From Bacteroidales bacterium (GTDB taxonomy: Bacteria; Bacteroidota; Bacteroidia; Bacteroidales; UBA932), in NCBI GenBank assembly GCA_009774765.1, contig VSOK01000001.1:70040-134039 (forward strand): 64,000 nucleotides of DNA, written 5' to 3'. Below, in pieces: positions 26,975 to 34,959 of this stretch. Under the pieces are notes generated by a model that saw only the letters and a program-made list of their open reading frames with translations, had not been told where the DNA came from and ran no database searches. The position numbers and the translations under genes were made by a program. How positions within the stretch are numbered: the first letter of the stretch is position 1; each line of letters starts with the position of its first letter.

Positions 26975-26980
26975 AGGAGG
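26975..26980 (+). promoter_or_regulatory. Shine-Dalgarno sequence AGGAGG before rplR
   Basis: A full AGGAGG lies 7 bp before the rplR ATG. Such sites are uncommon in Bacteroidota, whose ribosomes mostly do not use them. Two more occur before rpmD and rplO. Confidence 0.75.
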
Positions 26981-26987
26981 ATGAGTT

Positions 26988-27350
26988 ATGGCATTGAATA
27001 AAATAGAAAGAAGAAAAAGAATTCACTACCGTATCCGCAAAGTCGTTAATGGTACTGCTGAGAGACCGAGAATGGTTGTTTTCAGAAGCAACAAACAGAT
27101 TTACGTACAGGTTGTTGATGATTTGAAGGGTGCGACTCTTTGTGCTGCCGCTTCAAATGATAAGGCTCTTGCCGCTGAGTGCAAGGGTAAAACCGGAAAA
27201 GAGGCTGCTGCCATCGTCGGAAAGGCTATTGCAGAGCGTGCTCTCGCTAAAGGTATCACTACCATCTCTTTTGATCGTGGCGGTTACCTTTATCACGGTA
27301 GAGTTAAAAGTTTGGCTGATGCTGCCCGTGAAGGTGGCCTAATTTTCTAA
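26988..27350 (+). CDS. rplR: 50S ribosomal protein L18
   Basis: A 120-residue L18 that binds 5S rRNA and helps bring it to the central protuberance. The core [20 protein letters not shown] and the ending [20 protein letters not shown] are typical. It is preceded by a perfect AGGAGG at good spacing. Confidence 0.97.
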   Translation: MALNKIERRKRIHYRIRKVVNGTAERPRMVVFRSNKQIYVQVVDDLKGATLCAAASNDKALAAECKGKTGKEAAAIVGKAIAERALAKGITTISFDRGGYLYHGRVKSLADAAREGGLIF

Positions 27351-27359
27351 TCAAAGACT

Positions 27360-27878
27360 ATGGCAAATACAAATGTTAAAAGAGTAAAGACATCTGATCT
27401 TGAATTGAAAGACAGATTGGTAGCCATCCAGAGAGTAACAAAGGTTACTAAGGGTGGTCGTCACTTCAGCTTTGCAGCCATTGTTGTTGTTGGTGACGAG
27501 AACGGCGTTGTAGGTTATGGTCTTGGTAAAGCCAATGAGGTCACTACTGCAATTTCAAAAGGAATTGAGGATGCAAAGAAGAATCTTGTAAAAGTTCCTG
27601 TTCTCAACAAGACTATTCCTCACGAGCAGGAAGCAAAATTCGGCGGTGCAAGAGTATTTATGAAACCAGCTGCTCCGGGTACCGGAGTAAAGGCCGGTGG
27701 TGCGATGCGTGCCGTATTTGAGTCTGTCGGAATCCACAATGTCCTTGCGAAATCAAAAGGTTCATCAAACCCTCACAACCTTGTGAAAGCTACTGTAGCT
27801 GCACTTGTTGAGATGAGGGACGCTTATACTGTTGCCGGACTCCGTGGTATTCCTATGAGCAGAGTATTTAAAGGTTAA
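27360..27878 (+). CDS. rpsE: 30S ribosomal protein S5
   Basis: A 172-residue S5, involved in decoding accuracy and mRNA unwinding at the entry site. The N-terminal double-stranded RNA binding fold contains [20 protein letters not shown] and [10 protein letters not shown]. The C-terminal part carries [20 protein letters not shown]. It begins 9 bp after rplR without a Shine-Dalgarno motif. Confidence 0.98.
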   Translation: MANTNVKRVKTSDLELKDRLVAIQRVTKVTKGGRHFSFAAIVVVGDENGVVGYGLGKANEVTTAISKGIEDAKKNLVKVPVLNKTIPHEQEAKFGGARVFMKPAAPGTGVKAGGAMRAVFESVGIHNVLAKSKGSSNPHNLVKATVAALVEMRDAYTVAGLRGIPMSRVFKG

Positions 27879-27883
27879 GGAGG
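27878..27883 (+). promoter_or_regulatory. Shine-Dalgarno sequence AGGAGG before rpmD
   Basis: AGGAGG immediately follows the rpsE stop region and lies 9 bp before the rpmD ATG. Confidence 0.75.
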
Positions 27884-27892
27884 ACACAGAAT

Positions 27893-28072
27893 ATGGCAAA
27901 AGTTAAGATAACCCAGATTAAAAGCAAGAACGGTGCAACCAAGAGACAGATCGCGAATCTCCAGTCTCTCGGTATCCACAGGCTGCACCAGACTGTAGAG
28001 GTTGAACTTACTCCTGTTACTAAAGGTATGATTGAGAAAGTTCTTCATCTTGTAACTGTAGAGGAAAACTAA
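27893..28072 (+). CDS. rpmD: 50S ribosomal protein L30
   Basis: A 59-residue L30. Starting at ATG 27893 the frame reads MAKVKITQIKSKNGATKRQI and ends TVEEN, matching family length and the conserved LQSLGIHRLHQTVE segment. It sits in the expected place between rpsE and rplO and has a perfect AGGAGG before its start. Confidence 0.96.
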   Translation: MAKVKITQIKSKNGATKRQIANLQSLGIHRLHQTVEVELTPVTKGMIEKVLHLVTVEEN

Positions 28073-28074
28073 AT

Positions 28075-28080
28075 AGGAGG
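28075..28080 (+). promoter_or_regulatory. Shine-Dalgarno sequence AGGAGG before rplO
   Basis: AGGAGG lies 8 bp before the rplO ATG, the third full motif within 1.1 kb. Confidence 0.75.
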
Positions 28081-28088
28081 ACTGACAG

Positions 28089-28538
28089 ATGAAATTACAT
28101 AACTTGAAACCTGCAGCAGGTTCTAAAGGAAGAGAGAAAAGAATCGGACGCGGAGAGGGCTCCGGACACGGCGGTACTTCAACCCGTGGTCACAAAGGTG
28201 CTCAGGCCCGTTCCGGATACTCTCGCAAGATTGGATTTGAAGGTGGTCAGATGCCTATCCAGCGTCGTCTTCCTAAGTTCGGATTCACTAATCCTTCAAG
28301 GGTAGAGTACAAAGGAATCAACGTTTCTGTACTTCAGGCTCTTGTGGAAAAGACAAATGTTTCCGAGATTACGCTTGAGACTCTTATGGAGGCAGGATTC
28401 GTTTCAAAGAACCAGCTTGTAAAGATCCTCGGCAATGGCGAACTTACCGCTAAGATTGATGTTACGGCACACGCATTTTCAAAGTCTGCCGTAGCCAAGA
28501 TTGAAGCTGCCGGAGGAAAAACTACAACAATTGAATAG
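28089..28538 (+). CDS. rplO: 50S ribosomal protein L15
   Basis: A 149-residue late-assembly large subunit protein. The Gly/Arg-rich N-terminal arm (RIGRGEGSGHGGTSTRGHKG) threads into 23S rRNA. The middle QMPIQRRLPKFGFTNPSR and the C-terminal globular part are typical. secY begins 2 bp after the stop. Confidence 0.97.
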   Translation: MKLHNLKPAAGSKGREKRIGRGEGSGHGGTSTRGHKGAQARSGYSRKIGFEGGQMPIQRRLPKFGFTNPSRVEYKGINVSVLQALVEKTNVSEITLETLMEAGFVSKNQLVKILGNGELTAKIDVTAHAFSKSAVAKIEAAGGKTTTIE

Positions 28539-28540
28539 AG

Positions 28541-29878
28541 ATGAAGAAATTTATTCAGACAATAAAAAACATCTTTAAGATTGAAGAACTGCGCAAGAGG
28601 ATAATTTATACTATCCTCCTGCTGCTGGTTTATCGCCTGGGATGCTTTATCGTGCTTCCGGGCATAGACTCGACTTTGCTTGCCAATATGCAGAACTTCT
28701 CTTCAGAAGGTCTTGTCGGCCTTCTGAATATGTTCTCCGGCGGAGCATTCGGAAATGCTTCAATCTTTGCGCTGGGTGTGATGCCGTACATTTCGGCGTC
28801 AATCGTAATCCAGCTGCTTGGTGTTTTCGTTCCGTATTTCAGAAAGCTCCAGATGGAGGGTGAAAGCGGACGAAGAAAAATGAATCAGTTGACAAGATAT
28901 CTTACCATCCTGATTCTCTGTATTCAGGGACCTGCCTATATGGCATCCCTGCATTCTCAGATTCCGGAGGCTGCGTTCCTTGCCGTAAACAAATTGGGCT
29001 GGTCGTCATTCTGGTATAATCTTGTTTCAACCTTCATCCTTATCGGAGGAACTATGTTCGTGATGTGGCTCGGTGAGCGCATTACAGACAGAGGTATCGG
29101 CAACGGTATTTCCCTTATCATTATGGTTGGTATCGTAGCACGCCTTCCGTATGCTCTTACAGCAGAAATCGGTGAGAAGGTAAACTCCACTACCGGTGGT
29201 CTCCTTCTTCTTATCGTTGAACTTGTGATTCTTTTCCTTGTGTTCGTGGCCGCTATCGCTCTCGTACAGGGTGTAAGAAAAGTTCCGGTACAGTATGCGA
29301 AGAGAATCGTAGGAAACAAACAGTATGGCGGTGTGCGTCAGTACATCCCGATGAAGATCAATGCGGCCGGCGTTATGCCTATCATCTTCGCCCAGGCCCT
29401 GATGCTCTTCCCGCTTGTTTTCTCCAAGTTTGACGCAACCCGTGGTCTCGCTGCGACTTTGAGCAATTATACCGGTGTATGGTATAATATTATATTCGGC
29501 TCTCTTGTCGTCATCTTCACATATTTCTACACAGCCGTTACCGTCAACCCGACTATGATGGCTGAGGATATGAAGAAGAACGGCGGCTTCATACCTGGAG
29601 TTAAACCTGGAAAGAAGACTGTCGAGTATCTTGACTCTGTTATGTCAAGGGTTACTCTTCCTGGATCTTTCTTCCTTGCTATTATCGCGATTATGCCTGC
29701 ATTCGCAATGATGTGCGGCGTCAACAACCAGTTCGCAAGCTTCTATGGAGGTACATCCCTTCTGATTCTTGTCGGTGTTGTTCTCGATACTCTCCAGCAG
29801 ATCGAGAGTCACCTTCTGATGCGTCACTATGACGGATTGATGAAGACCGGTCGCCTGAAAGGACGTTCCGGAATGTAA
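28541..29878 (+). CDS. secY: Preprotein translocase subunit SecY
   Basis: A 445-residue protein with ten membrane spans that forms the Sec protein-conducting channel with SecE and SecG. Signatures include GMLNMFSGGAFGNASIFALG-like residues near 65, the plug region before PYISASIVIQLL, and GERITDRGIGNGISLII near residue 180. The cytoplasmic loops carry RKVPVQYAKR and the C-terminal loop GIRPG-like GFIPGVKPGKKT. It starts 2 bp after rplO and precedes map by 22 bp. Confidence 0.98.
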   Translation: MKKFIQTIKNIFKIEELRKRIIYTILLLLVYRLGCFIVLPGIDSTLLANMQNFSSEGLVGLLNMFSGGAFGNASIFALGVMPYISASIVIQLLGVFVPYFRKLQMEGESGRRKMNQLTRYLTILILCIQGPAYMASLHSQIPEAAFLAVNKLGWSSFWYNLVSTFILIGGTMFVMWLGERITDRGIGNGISLIIMVGIVARLPYALTAEIGEKVNSTTGGLLLLIVELVILFLVFVAAIALVQGVRKVPVQYAKRIVGNKQYGGVRQYIPMKINAAGVMPIIFAQALMLFPLVFSKFDATRGLAATLSNYTGVWYNIIFGSLVVIFTYFYTAVTVNPTMMAEDMKKNGGFIPGVKPGKKTVEYLDSVMSRVTLPGSFFLAIIAIMPAFAMMCGVNNQFASFYGGTSLLILVGVVLDTLQQIESHLLMRHYDGLMKTGRLKGRSGM

Positions 29879-29900
29879 TTTTGATGAAGTTCTTTGGAAG

Positions 29901-30674
29901 ATGGTACTACCTAAGACAGAGGAAGAGATAGAGCTGATGCGCGAGAATGCCATTCTCGTGTCAAAGACATTGGCGGAGGTCGGTAAGCTGGTCGCTCCTG
30001 GTGTGACAACTCTCGAGTTGAATAGAGTGGCCGAGACCTTTATCCGTGACAACGGTGCTATCCCGAGCTTTCTCGGTTATGACGGTTTTCCGGCAGCTCT
30101 CTGTATGTCAGTCAACGATGTCGTCGTGCACGGTTTCCCTTCGGATTATGTGCTTAAGGACGGTGATATCGTGTCTGTGGATTGCGGCACGTTATATAAA
30201 GGATTCAACGGTGATTCGGCCTACACTTTCCCTGTAGGGGAAGTGGACGCCGAGACCCGGAAGCTCCTTGATGTTACGAAAGCCTCACTCTACAAAGGCA
30301 TAGAGGCGGCTGTTGACGGAAACAGGACAGGTGACATTGGACACGCGGTGCAGTCGTATGTCGAGTCATTCGGGTTCTCCGTAGTCCGCGAATTGGAAGG
30401 ACACGGAATAGGCAGGAAAATGCACGAGAATCCAGGAGTTCCCAACTACGGGAAACCCGGACGCGGAGCGAAACTTGCCGATGGTATGACGATTTGTATA
30501 GAGCCGATGGTAAATGCGGGTACAAGAGGTGTGTATTTAGCTAAAAATGGTTGGGCAGTACATACTGCTGACCGCAGGAAATCAGCTCATTACGAACTTA
30601 CGGTTGTTGTCAGAAAAGGCACCCCTGAGATATTGTCTACCTTTGAATTCATTGAAAATAATGTTAAATTTTAA
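29901..30674 (+). CDS. map: Type I methionine aminopeptidase
   Basis: A 257-residue cytoplasmic metalloenzyme that removes the initiator methionine from new proteins with small second residues. The metal-binding ligands are visible: Asp in VSVDCGT near residue 93, Asp in GDSAYTF near 104, His in LEGHGIG near 167, Glu in CIEPMV near 199 and Glu in HYELTVVV near 231. The length is that of the short bacterial form. It lies between secY and infA, the usual order in Bacteroidota. Confidence 0.97.
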   Translation: MVLPKTEEEIELMRENAILVSKTLAEVGKLVAPGVTTLELNRVAETFIRDNGAIPSFLGYDGFPAALCMSVNDVVVHGFPSDYVLKDGDIVSVDCGTLYKGFNGDSAYTFPVGEVDAETRKLLDVTKASLYKGIEAAVDGNRTGDIGHAVQSYVESFGFSVVRELEGHGIGRKMHENPGVPNYGKPGRGAKLADGMTICIEPMVNAGTRGVYLAKNGWAVHTADRRKSAHYELTVVVRKGTPEILSTFEFIENNVKF

Positions 30675-30685
30675 AGTGATATTAA

Positions 30686-30904
30686 ATGCCGAAACAATCA
30701 GCAATAGAACAGGAAGGAGTAATCGTTGAAACACTCCCTAACGCAATGTTCAAAGTAGAATTGGAAAATGGTCATGTGATCATAGCCCATATTTCCGGAA
30801 AGATGAGGATGAACTACATCAAAATCCTTCCGGGTGATAGGGTAAGGGTTGAAATGTCACCTTATGATTTATCAAAGGGAAGAATTTCTTTCAGATACAA
30901 ATAA
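30686..30904 (+). CDS. infA: Translation initiation factor IF-1
   Basis: A 72-residue OB-fold factor that blocks the A site during initiation. The sequence [20 protein letters not shown] and the ending [13 protein letters not shown] are standard. It starts 11 bp after map. Confidence 0.97.
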   Translation: MPKQSAIEQEGVIVETLPNAMFKVELENGHVIIAHISGKMRMNYIKILPGDRVRVEMSPYDLSKGRISFRYK

Positions 30905-30930
30905 TAAACGCAAGTTTAAAAAATCACGAT

Positions 30931-31047
30931 ATGAAAGTTAAAGCATCCATCAAGAAGCGCAGTGAGGATTGCAAGATCGTTAAACGTAAAGGACGTCTTT
31001 ACGTGATCTGCAAAAAGAACCCTAAGTTCAAAATGCGTCAAGGATAA
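30931..31047 (+). CDS. rpmJ: 50S ribosomal protein L36
   Basis: A 38-residue gene. The protein begins [20 protein letters not shown] and ends PKFKMRQG. Two of the four zinc ligands of classic L36 are lost (the first Cys and the His, here Phe), so this is the zinc-independent form common in Bacteroidota rather than a decayed copy. It lies between infA and rpsM as usual. Confidence 0.95.
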   Translation: MKVKASIKKRSEDCKIVKRKGRLYVICKKNPKFKMRQG

Positions 31048-31082
31048 TTTTAGTCGTCTAACAAATAAAGTTATATAGAATT

Positions 31083-31460
31083 ATGGCACGTATAGCCGGT
31101 GTTGATTTACCTAATAACAAAAGAGGAGAGATAGGTCTTACCTATATCTTCGGAATCGGCCGCAGCACTGCAAGGAAGATCCTTTCAGGACTGGGCATCG
31201 ACTTCGACACGAAGGTCGGTGAATGGAACGACGATCAGATCGCAGGCATCCGTAGCGTAATCGCTGAAGAGTACAAGATCGAAGGTGAGCTTCGCTCTTC
31301 TATCCAGATGAACATCAAACGTCTTATGGATATCGGTTGCTACAGAGGAATCCGTCATCGTAACGGTCTTCCTGTCCGCGGACAGAGCACCAAGAACAAT
31401 GCCCGTACAAGAAAGGGTAAGAAGAAAACTGTTGCAAACAAGAAGAAAGCAACTAAATAA
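31083..31460 (+). CDS. rpsM: 30S ribosomal protein S13
   Basis: A 125-residue protein of the 30S head that contacts L5 across the subunit interface and P-site tRNA with its basic tail. The start [20 protein letters not shown] and [20 protein letters not shown] are diagnostic. It is the first gene of the alpha operon segment and is followed by rpsK after 13 bp. Confidence 0.98.
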   Translation: MARIAGVDLPNNKRGEIGLTYIFGIGRSTARKILSGLGIDFDTKVGEWNDDQIAGIRSVIAEEYKIEGELRSSIQMNIKRLMDIGCYRGIRHRNGLPVRGQSTKNNARTRKGKKKTVANKKKATK

Positions 31461-31473
31461 CGGATGATGAATT

Positions 31474-31866
31474 ATGGCAAAAAAGACAGCAACAACAAGT
31501 AAAAAAAGAGTTGTAAAGGTTGAAGCTTATGGCGAGGCTCATATTTCATCAACCTTCAACAATGTGATTATCACGCTTACAAATAACGTGGGTCAGGTTA
31601 TAAGCTGGTCATCTGCCGGAAAGAGCGGTTTCAGAGGTTCAAAGAAGAACACTCCGTATGCAGCTCAGGTGGCAGCAGCCGATGCAGCGAAGACTGCATA
31701 CGATCTTGGTCTCCGCAAAGTGAAAGCATACGTAAAGGGACCTGGAGCAGGACGTGAGTCTGCTATCAGAACTATCCACGGTGCAGGTATCGAGGTTACA
31801 GAGATTATCGACGTTACTCCAATGCCACACAATGGTTGTAGACCAAAAGGCCGTCGTAAAGTTTAA
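31474..31866 (+). CDS. rpsK: 30S ribosomal protein S11
   Basis: A 130-residue platform protein of the small subunit. The motif [20 protein letters not shown] and the C-terminal [16 protein letters not shown] are standard. An N-terminal Lys/Thr-rich arm of about 15 residues is slightly longer than in E. coli. Confidence 0.98.
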   Translation: MAKKTATTSKKRVVKVEAYGEAHISSTFNNVIITLTNNVGQVISWSSAGKSGFRGSKKNTPYAAQVAAADAAKTAYDLGLRKVKAYVKGPGAGRESAIRTIHGAGIEVTEIIDVTPMPHNGCRPKGRRKV

Positions 31867-31895
31867 TTTGTAACAATTCTTAAAGATAGATTACT

Positions 31896-32498
31896 ATGGC
31901 AAGATATACTGGACCAAGTACCAAGATTGCGCGTAAATTCGGTGAGCCGATTTTCGGAACAGATAGACACTTTGAGAAGAGAAACTATCCTCCAGGACAG
32001 CACGGCTTGGCAAGAAAGCGCAAAAAGACTTCTGAGTATGGTACTCAGTTGAAAGAAAAACAGAAAGTTAAATATACATACGGTGTTCTTGAGAGACAGT
32101 TCCGTAATCTTTACGAAAAGGCTTCTCGTATGAAAGGACAGAAAGGTGAGAACCTCATTATTCTTCTTGAGTCACGCCTTGACAACCTTGTTTACCGTAT
32201 GGGTATCGCTCCTACAAGGGCAGCTGCAAGGCAGCTCGTTTCTCACTGTCATATCACCCTGAACGGAAGTCTGTGCAACATTCCTTCAGCTATTGTTAGA
32301 CCTGGTGATGTTATTGCAGTCAGAGAGAGGTCAAAGAGTCTTGAGGTCATCACCAACAGTGTGGCTTCAGCGTCAAAATACTCTTGGATTGAGTTTGATG
32401 CAAAGGCTCTCACCGGAAAATATCTCAATGTTCCGGTAAGAGAGGAGATTCCTGAGACTATCAACGAGCAGCTCATTGTCGAGTTGTATTCTAAGTAA
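31896..32498 (+). CDS. rpsD: 30S ribosomal protein S4
   Basis: A 200-residue primary 16S rRNA binder that nucleates the 5' domain. The start [20 protein letters not shown] and the S4 RNA-binding domain ([20 protein letters not shown]) are clear. In E. coli S4 represses the alpha operon, in which rpsD also sits; whether that holds here is not visible. Confidence 0.98.
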   Translation: MARYTGPSTKIARKFGEPIFGTDRHFEKRNYPPGQHGLARKRKKTSEYGTQLKEKQKVKYTYGVLERQFRNLYEKASRMKGQKGENLIILLESRLDNLVYRMGIAPTRAAARQLVSHCHITLNGSLCNIPSAIVRPGDVIAVRERSKSLEVITNSVASASKYSWIEFDAKALTGKYLNVPVREEIPETINEQLIVELYSK

Positions 32499-32525
32499 TA
32501 ATTTAACACCTTAATCAGAACAAAT

Positions 32526-33533
32526 ATGGCAATCTTAGCATTTCAGAAACCGGACAAGGTGATAATGCTCGAAGGAACGGATACCGTAGGTCGTTTCGAG
32601 TTCAGGCCTCTTGAGCCTGGCTATGCACAGACCATCGGTAACGCGCTCCGTCGTATATTGTTGTCTTCTCTGGAAGGTTTTGCTATCAATTCGGTCAAGA
32701 TTTCGGGTGTGGATCAGGAATTCGCAACTATCCCGGGCGTGATCGAGGGTATGCAGGACATCATCCTTAACCTCAAGCAGGTTAGATTCAAAAGAATGGT
32801 GGAGACTGTGGACTCAGAGGTGGCAAACATCGTTATCAGCGGTAAGCAGGAGTTTACTGCAGAGGATATCTCGAAAGGATTGTCTTCTTTCAAGGTGTTG
32901 AACCCTGAACTGCACATCTGTTCACTTGAGACAGCCGTTAAGTTGGAGATAACTCTCAATATCGGTAAAGGTCGCGGTTTTGTGCCGGCTGACGAGAACA
33001 GGGATGAGAATACTCCTATCGGAACCATTCCGGTGGATGCTATCTATACTCCTATTGTCAATGTCAACTGGTCTACAGAGAACTGGCGTGTGGAACAGAA
33101 GACCGACTATGAGAAGTTGAATATAGAAATCGTTACAGACGGTTCTATAACTCCTAATATGGCTCTTCAGGAGGCTGCAAATATCCTTATTTATCATTTC
33201 AAGCTGTTTACAGACGACAAGAAACTTTCTCTTGAGAGCGCGATCGAGTCTGATTCAAAGGAGCTTGATGAGGAGTCACTCCGTATGAGGCATCTTCTTC
33301 TTACAAAACTTTCAGATATGGGACTCTCTGTGAGGGCTTACAACTGTCTGAAAGCTGCGGATATCGATACTTTCGCTGATCTGGTTTCCTATTCAAGGGC
33401 TGAACTTATGAAGTTCAGGAACTTCGGAAGGAAATCACTCAATGAGATAGATCTTCTTGTAGAAAAGATGAAGTTGTCATTTGGAATGGATGTAACCAAA
33501 TATAATATTGAACCCAAGAAAAAGACAGTATAA
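32526..33533 (+). CDS. rpoA: RNA polymerase subunit alpha
   Basis: A 335-residue alpha subunit. The N-terminal domain (about 1-235) dimerises and scaffolds beta and beta-prime, with the signature [20 protein letters not shown] near residue 35. The C-terminal domain (about 255-320) binds UP-element DNA and activators and contains [20 protein letters not shown] and [12 protein letters not shown]. Length is normal. Confidence 0.98.
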   Translation: MAILAFQKPDKVIMLEGTDTVGRFEFRPLEPGYAQTIGNALRRILLSSLEGFAINSVKISGVDQEFATIPGVIEGMQDIILNLKQVRFKRMVETVDSEVANIVISGKQEFTAEDISKGLSSFKVLNPELHICSLETAVKLEITLNIGKGRGFVPADENRDENTPIGTIPVDAIYTPIVNVNWSTENWRVEQKTDYEKLNIEIVTDGSITPNMALQEAANILIYHFKLFTDDKKLSLESAIESDSKELDEESLRMRHLLLTKLSDMGLSVRAYNCLKAADIDTFADLVSYSRAELMKFRNFGRKSLNEIDLLVEKMKLSFGMDVTKYNIEPKKKTV

Positions 33534-33535
33534 GT

Positions 33536-34003
33536 ATGAGGCACAATAAAGCAATCAATCACCTTGGTCGCAAGAGTGGTCACCGCAAAGCTATGCTCGC
33601 CAATATGGCTACATCTCTGATTCTTCACAAGAGGATTCAGACTACTGTGGCAAAGGCTAAAGCTCTGCAGGTTTACGTAGAACCTCTTATCACAAAGTCA
33701 AAAGAGGATACTACACATTCACGCCGTATTGTTTTCAGCTATCTTAAAAACAAAGAGGCTGTCACAGAGTTGTTCCGCACTGTAGCTCCGAAGATTTCAG
33801 AGCGTCCAGGAGGATATACCCGCGTGCTTAAGACAGGCTTCCGTCAGGGAGACGCTGCTGATATGGCTCTTATCGAGCTCGTTGACTTCAACGAGGCAGC
33901 TCTTGCAGCAGGCAAGAAAGAGACCAAGAAACCAGCTACACGCCGTAGCCGCGCCAAGAAGGCAGAGGCTGCTCCTGCAGTTGAAGAAGCAAAGGCAGAG
34001 TAA
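33536..34003 (+). CDS. rplQ: 50S ribosomal protein L17
   Basis: A 155-residue L17 from the rim of the exit tunnel. The core [20 protein letters not shown] and [20 protein letters not shown] are typical. The C-terminus carries an Ala/Lys/Glu-rich tail of about 35 residues, common in Bacteroidota. It is the last gene of the operon and is followed by a strong terminator. Confidence 0.97.
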   Translation: MRHNKAINHLGRKSGHRKAMLANMATSLILHKRIQTTVAKAKALQVYVEPLITKSKEDTTHSRRIVFSYLKNKEAVTELFRTVAPKISERPGGYTRVLKTGFRQGDAADMALIELVDFNEAALAAGKKETKKPATRRSRAKKAEAAPAVEEAKAE

Positions 34004-34030
34004 TTTCTCCGGCTTATGCCGAAATTATAA

Positions 34031-34063
34031 AAGGTCATCCGTACAACGGATGGCCTTTTTTTG
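34031..34063 (+). terminator. Terminator of the ribosomal operon
   Basis: A 12-bp stem (AAGGTCATCCGT with ACGGATGGCCTT, one G-T pair) with a 3-base loop is followed by seven T. It separates the r-protein operon from the invertase gene. Confidence 0.9.
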
Positions 34064-34074
34064 TTGTATTCGGT

Positions 34075-34107
34075 TCCGTAAGAACATATCTGATATATTC
34101 TTACGGA
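34075..34107. repeat. 10-bp inverted repeat upstream of the invertase gene
   Basis: TCCGTAAGAA (34075-34084) is mirrored exactly by TTCTTACGGA (34098-34107) across 13 bp. A mismatch and four more paired bases (ATAT/ATAT) continue inward. It is 32 bp before the invertase ATG and unrelated to the 20-bp repeats downstream. It has no T-run, so a regulator-binding site or mRNA hairpin is more likely than a terminator. Confidence 0.7.
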
Positions 34108-34139
34108 TTTGCGTGGATTGTGTTTTTAATTATTCAGTT

Positions 34140-34766
34140 ATGGTATACGGTTATATAAGGGTCAGTTGTGACAAACAGACTGTTGAAAATCAAAGATTTG
34201 AAATTATAAACTTTTGCAGAAGGGAAAATCTGCATATTGCGGGATGGATAGAGGAGACAATCAGCGGTACGACTTCATACGATAAAAGGAAATTGGGAAG
34301 ACTGCTGAAGAGGGCACGTGAAGGGGATTTGATTGTCTGTGCCGAAATATCACGTCTGGGACGCAATCTTTTTATGATAATGGAAATATTGTCCCTCTGT
34401 ATGAATAAGGGAATCAATGTGTGGACTATAAAGGACGCATATCGGCTCGGTTCGGATATACAGAGCAAAGTGCTTGCTTTTGCATTCGGACTTTCCGCTG
34501 AAATCGAGAGGAATCTCATAAGTATGAGGACAAAGGAGGCATTGGCTCTGAAACGGAGCAACGGATGTGTTCTCGGCCGGCCGAAAGGCAGCATTACTGC
34601 ACCTCAAAAACGCAAGTTATATGGCAAGGAACATCAGATAGATGTCCTTCTGAAAGCAGGTATTCCGAAGATAAGAATTGCGGAAAAATGCGATGTGAGC
34701 ATCAATACCCTCAACAGGTACCTGAAAGAGAAGCAGAATTGTACCTTTTCTGTAAGTGGTAATTAA
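34140..34766 (+). CDS. Mpi-type serine DNA invertase
   Basis: A 208-residue small serine recombinase of the resolvase/invertase family. The catalytic serine is Ser9 in YGYIRVSCDKQ, and the conserved arginines are in EISRLGRNLFMIMEI near residue 70. The dimer helix follows (SKVLAFAFGLSAEIERNLIS), then a hinge with LGRPKGS and a C-terminal helix-turn-helix (IRIAEKCDVSINTLNRYL) for site recognition. The sequence closely resembles the Bacteroides Mpi invertase that flips capsule promoters. ATG at 34140 is chosen because the catalytic motif starts there; the open frame upstream runs into rplQ. The left 20-bp repeat of an invertible segment begins 15 bp after the stop. It is probably the dedicated recombinase for that segment. 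Confidence 0.93.
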   Translation: MVYGYIRVSCDKQTVENQRFEIINFCRRENLHIAGWIEETISGTTSYDKRKLGRLLKRAREGDLIVCAEISRLGRNLFMIMEILSLCMNKGINVWTIKDAYRLGSDIQSKVLAFAFGLSAEIERNLISMRTKEALALKRSNGCVLGRPKGSITAPQKRKLYGKEHQIDVLLKAGIPKIRIAEKCDVSINTLNRYLKEKQNCTFSVSGN

Positions 34767-34781
34767 TCAATGATTTATCTG

Positions 34782-34801
34782 ATTAATCGTCCCTTTATTT
34801 G
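34782..34801 (+). repeat. Left inverted repeat of the invertible segment
   Basis: ATTAATCGTCCCTTTATTTG is the exact reverse complement of 34903-34922. Pairing stops sharply at both ends, so the arm is 20 bp. The inner end is TTTG, the Bacteroidota -33 motif. Confidence 0.95.
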
Positions 34802-34902
34802 AGTGTATAAATGTATAAATTTAATCTTTATTTTCAAAAGAATACTTGGAATTATTTCTCAACTGTTTAGCGGGCTGTTCCGGTCAAAATATGCTGAAGT
34901 TC

Positions 34903-34922
34903 CAAATAAAGGGACGATTAAT
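34903..34922 (-). repeat. Right inverted repeat of the invertible segment
   Basis: The 20-bp mirror of the left arm, ending 37 bp before the GH20 ATG. Like the left arm, it reads TTTG at the inner end. Confidence 0.95.
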
Positions 34923-34959
34923 TTTACATAAGCATAACAGACCACATTAATACCACAAT

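Larger units (their letters stand above)
34782..34922. promoter_or_regulatory. Predicted invertible promoter segment (phase switch)
   Basis: The 141-bp element consists of perfect 20-bp inverted repeats around a 101-bp non-coding spacer. It lies between the invertase gene and the GH20 gene that heads the 12-gene glycan operon. The spacer is AT-rich on the left and more GC-rich on the right. In the present orientation a weak promoter could be TTTG (34798-34801, within the arm) with TAATCTTTA (34822-34830). On the opposite strand a weak alternative is GTTG (34860-34863) with TATTCTTTTG (34835-34844), which would face the operon only after inversion. I cannot say which orientation is ON. Confidence 0.8.

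Noticed and set aside
30931..31047. L36 as a decayed gene because zinc ligands are missing
   Set aside because: Length, position and basic sequence are intact, and zinc-independent L36 is normal in this phylum.
33882..34139. Upstream extension of the invertase reading frame
   Set aside because: It overlaps rplQ and the terminator, and the catalytic N-terminus begins exactly at the ATG at 34140.
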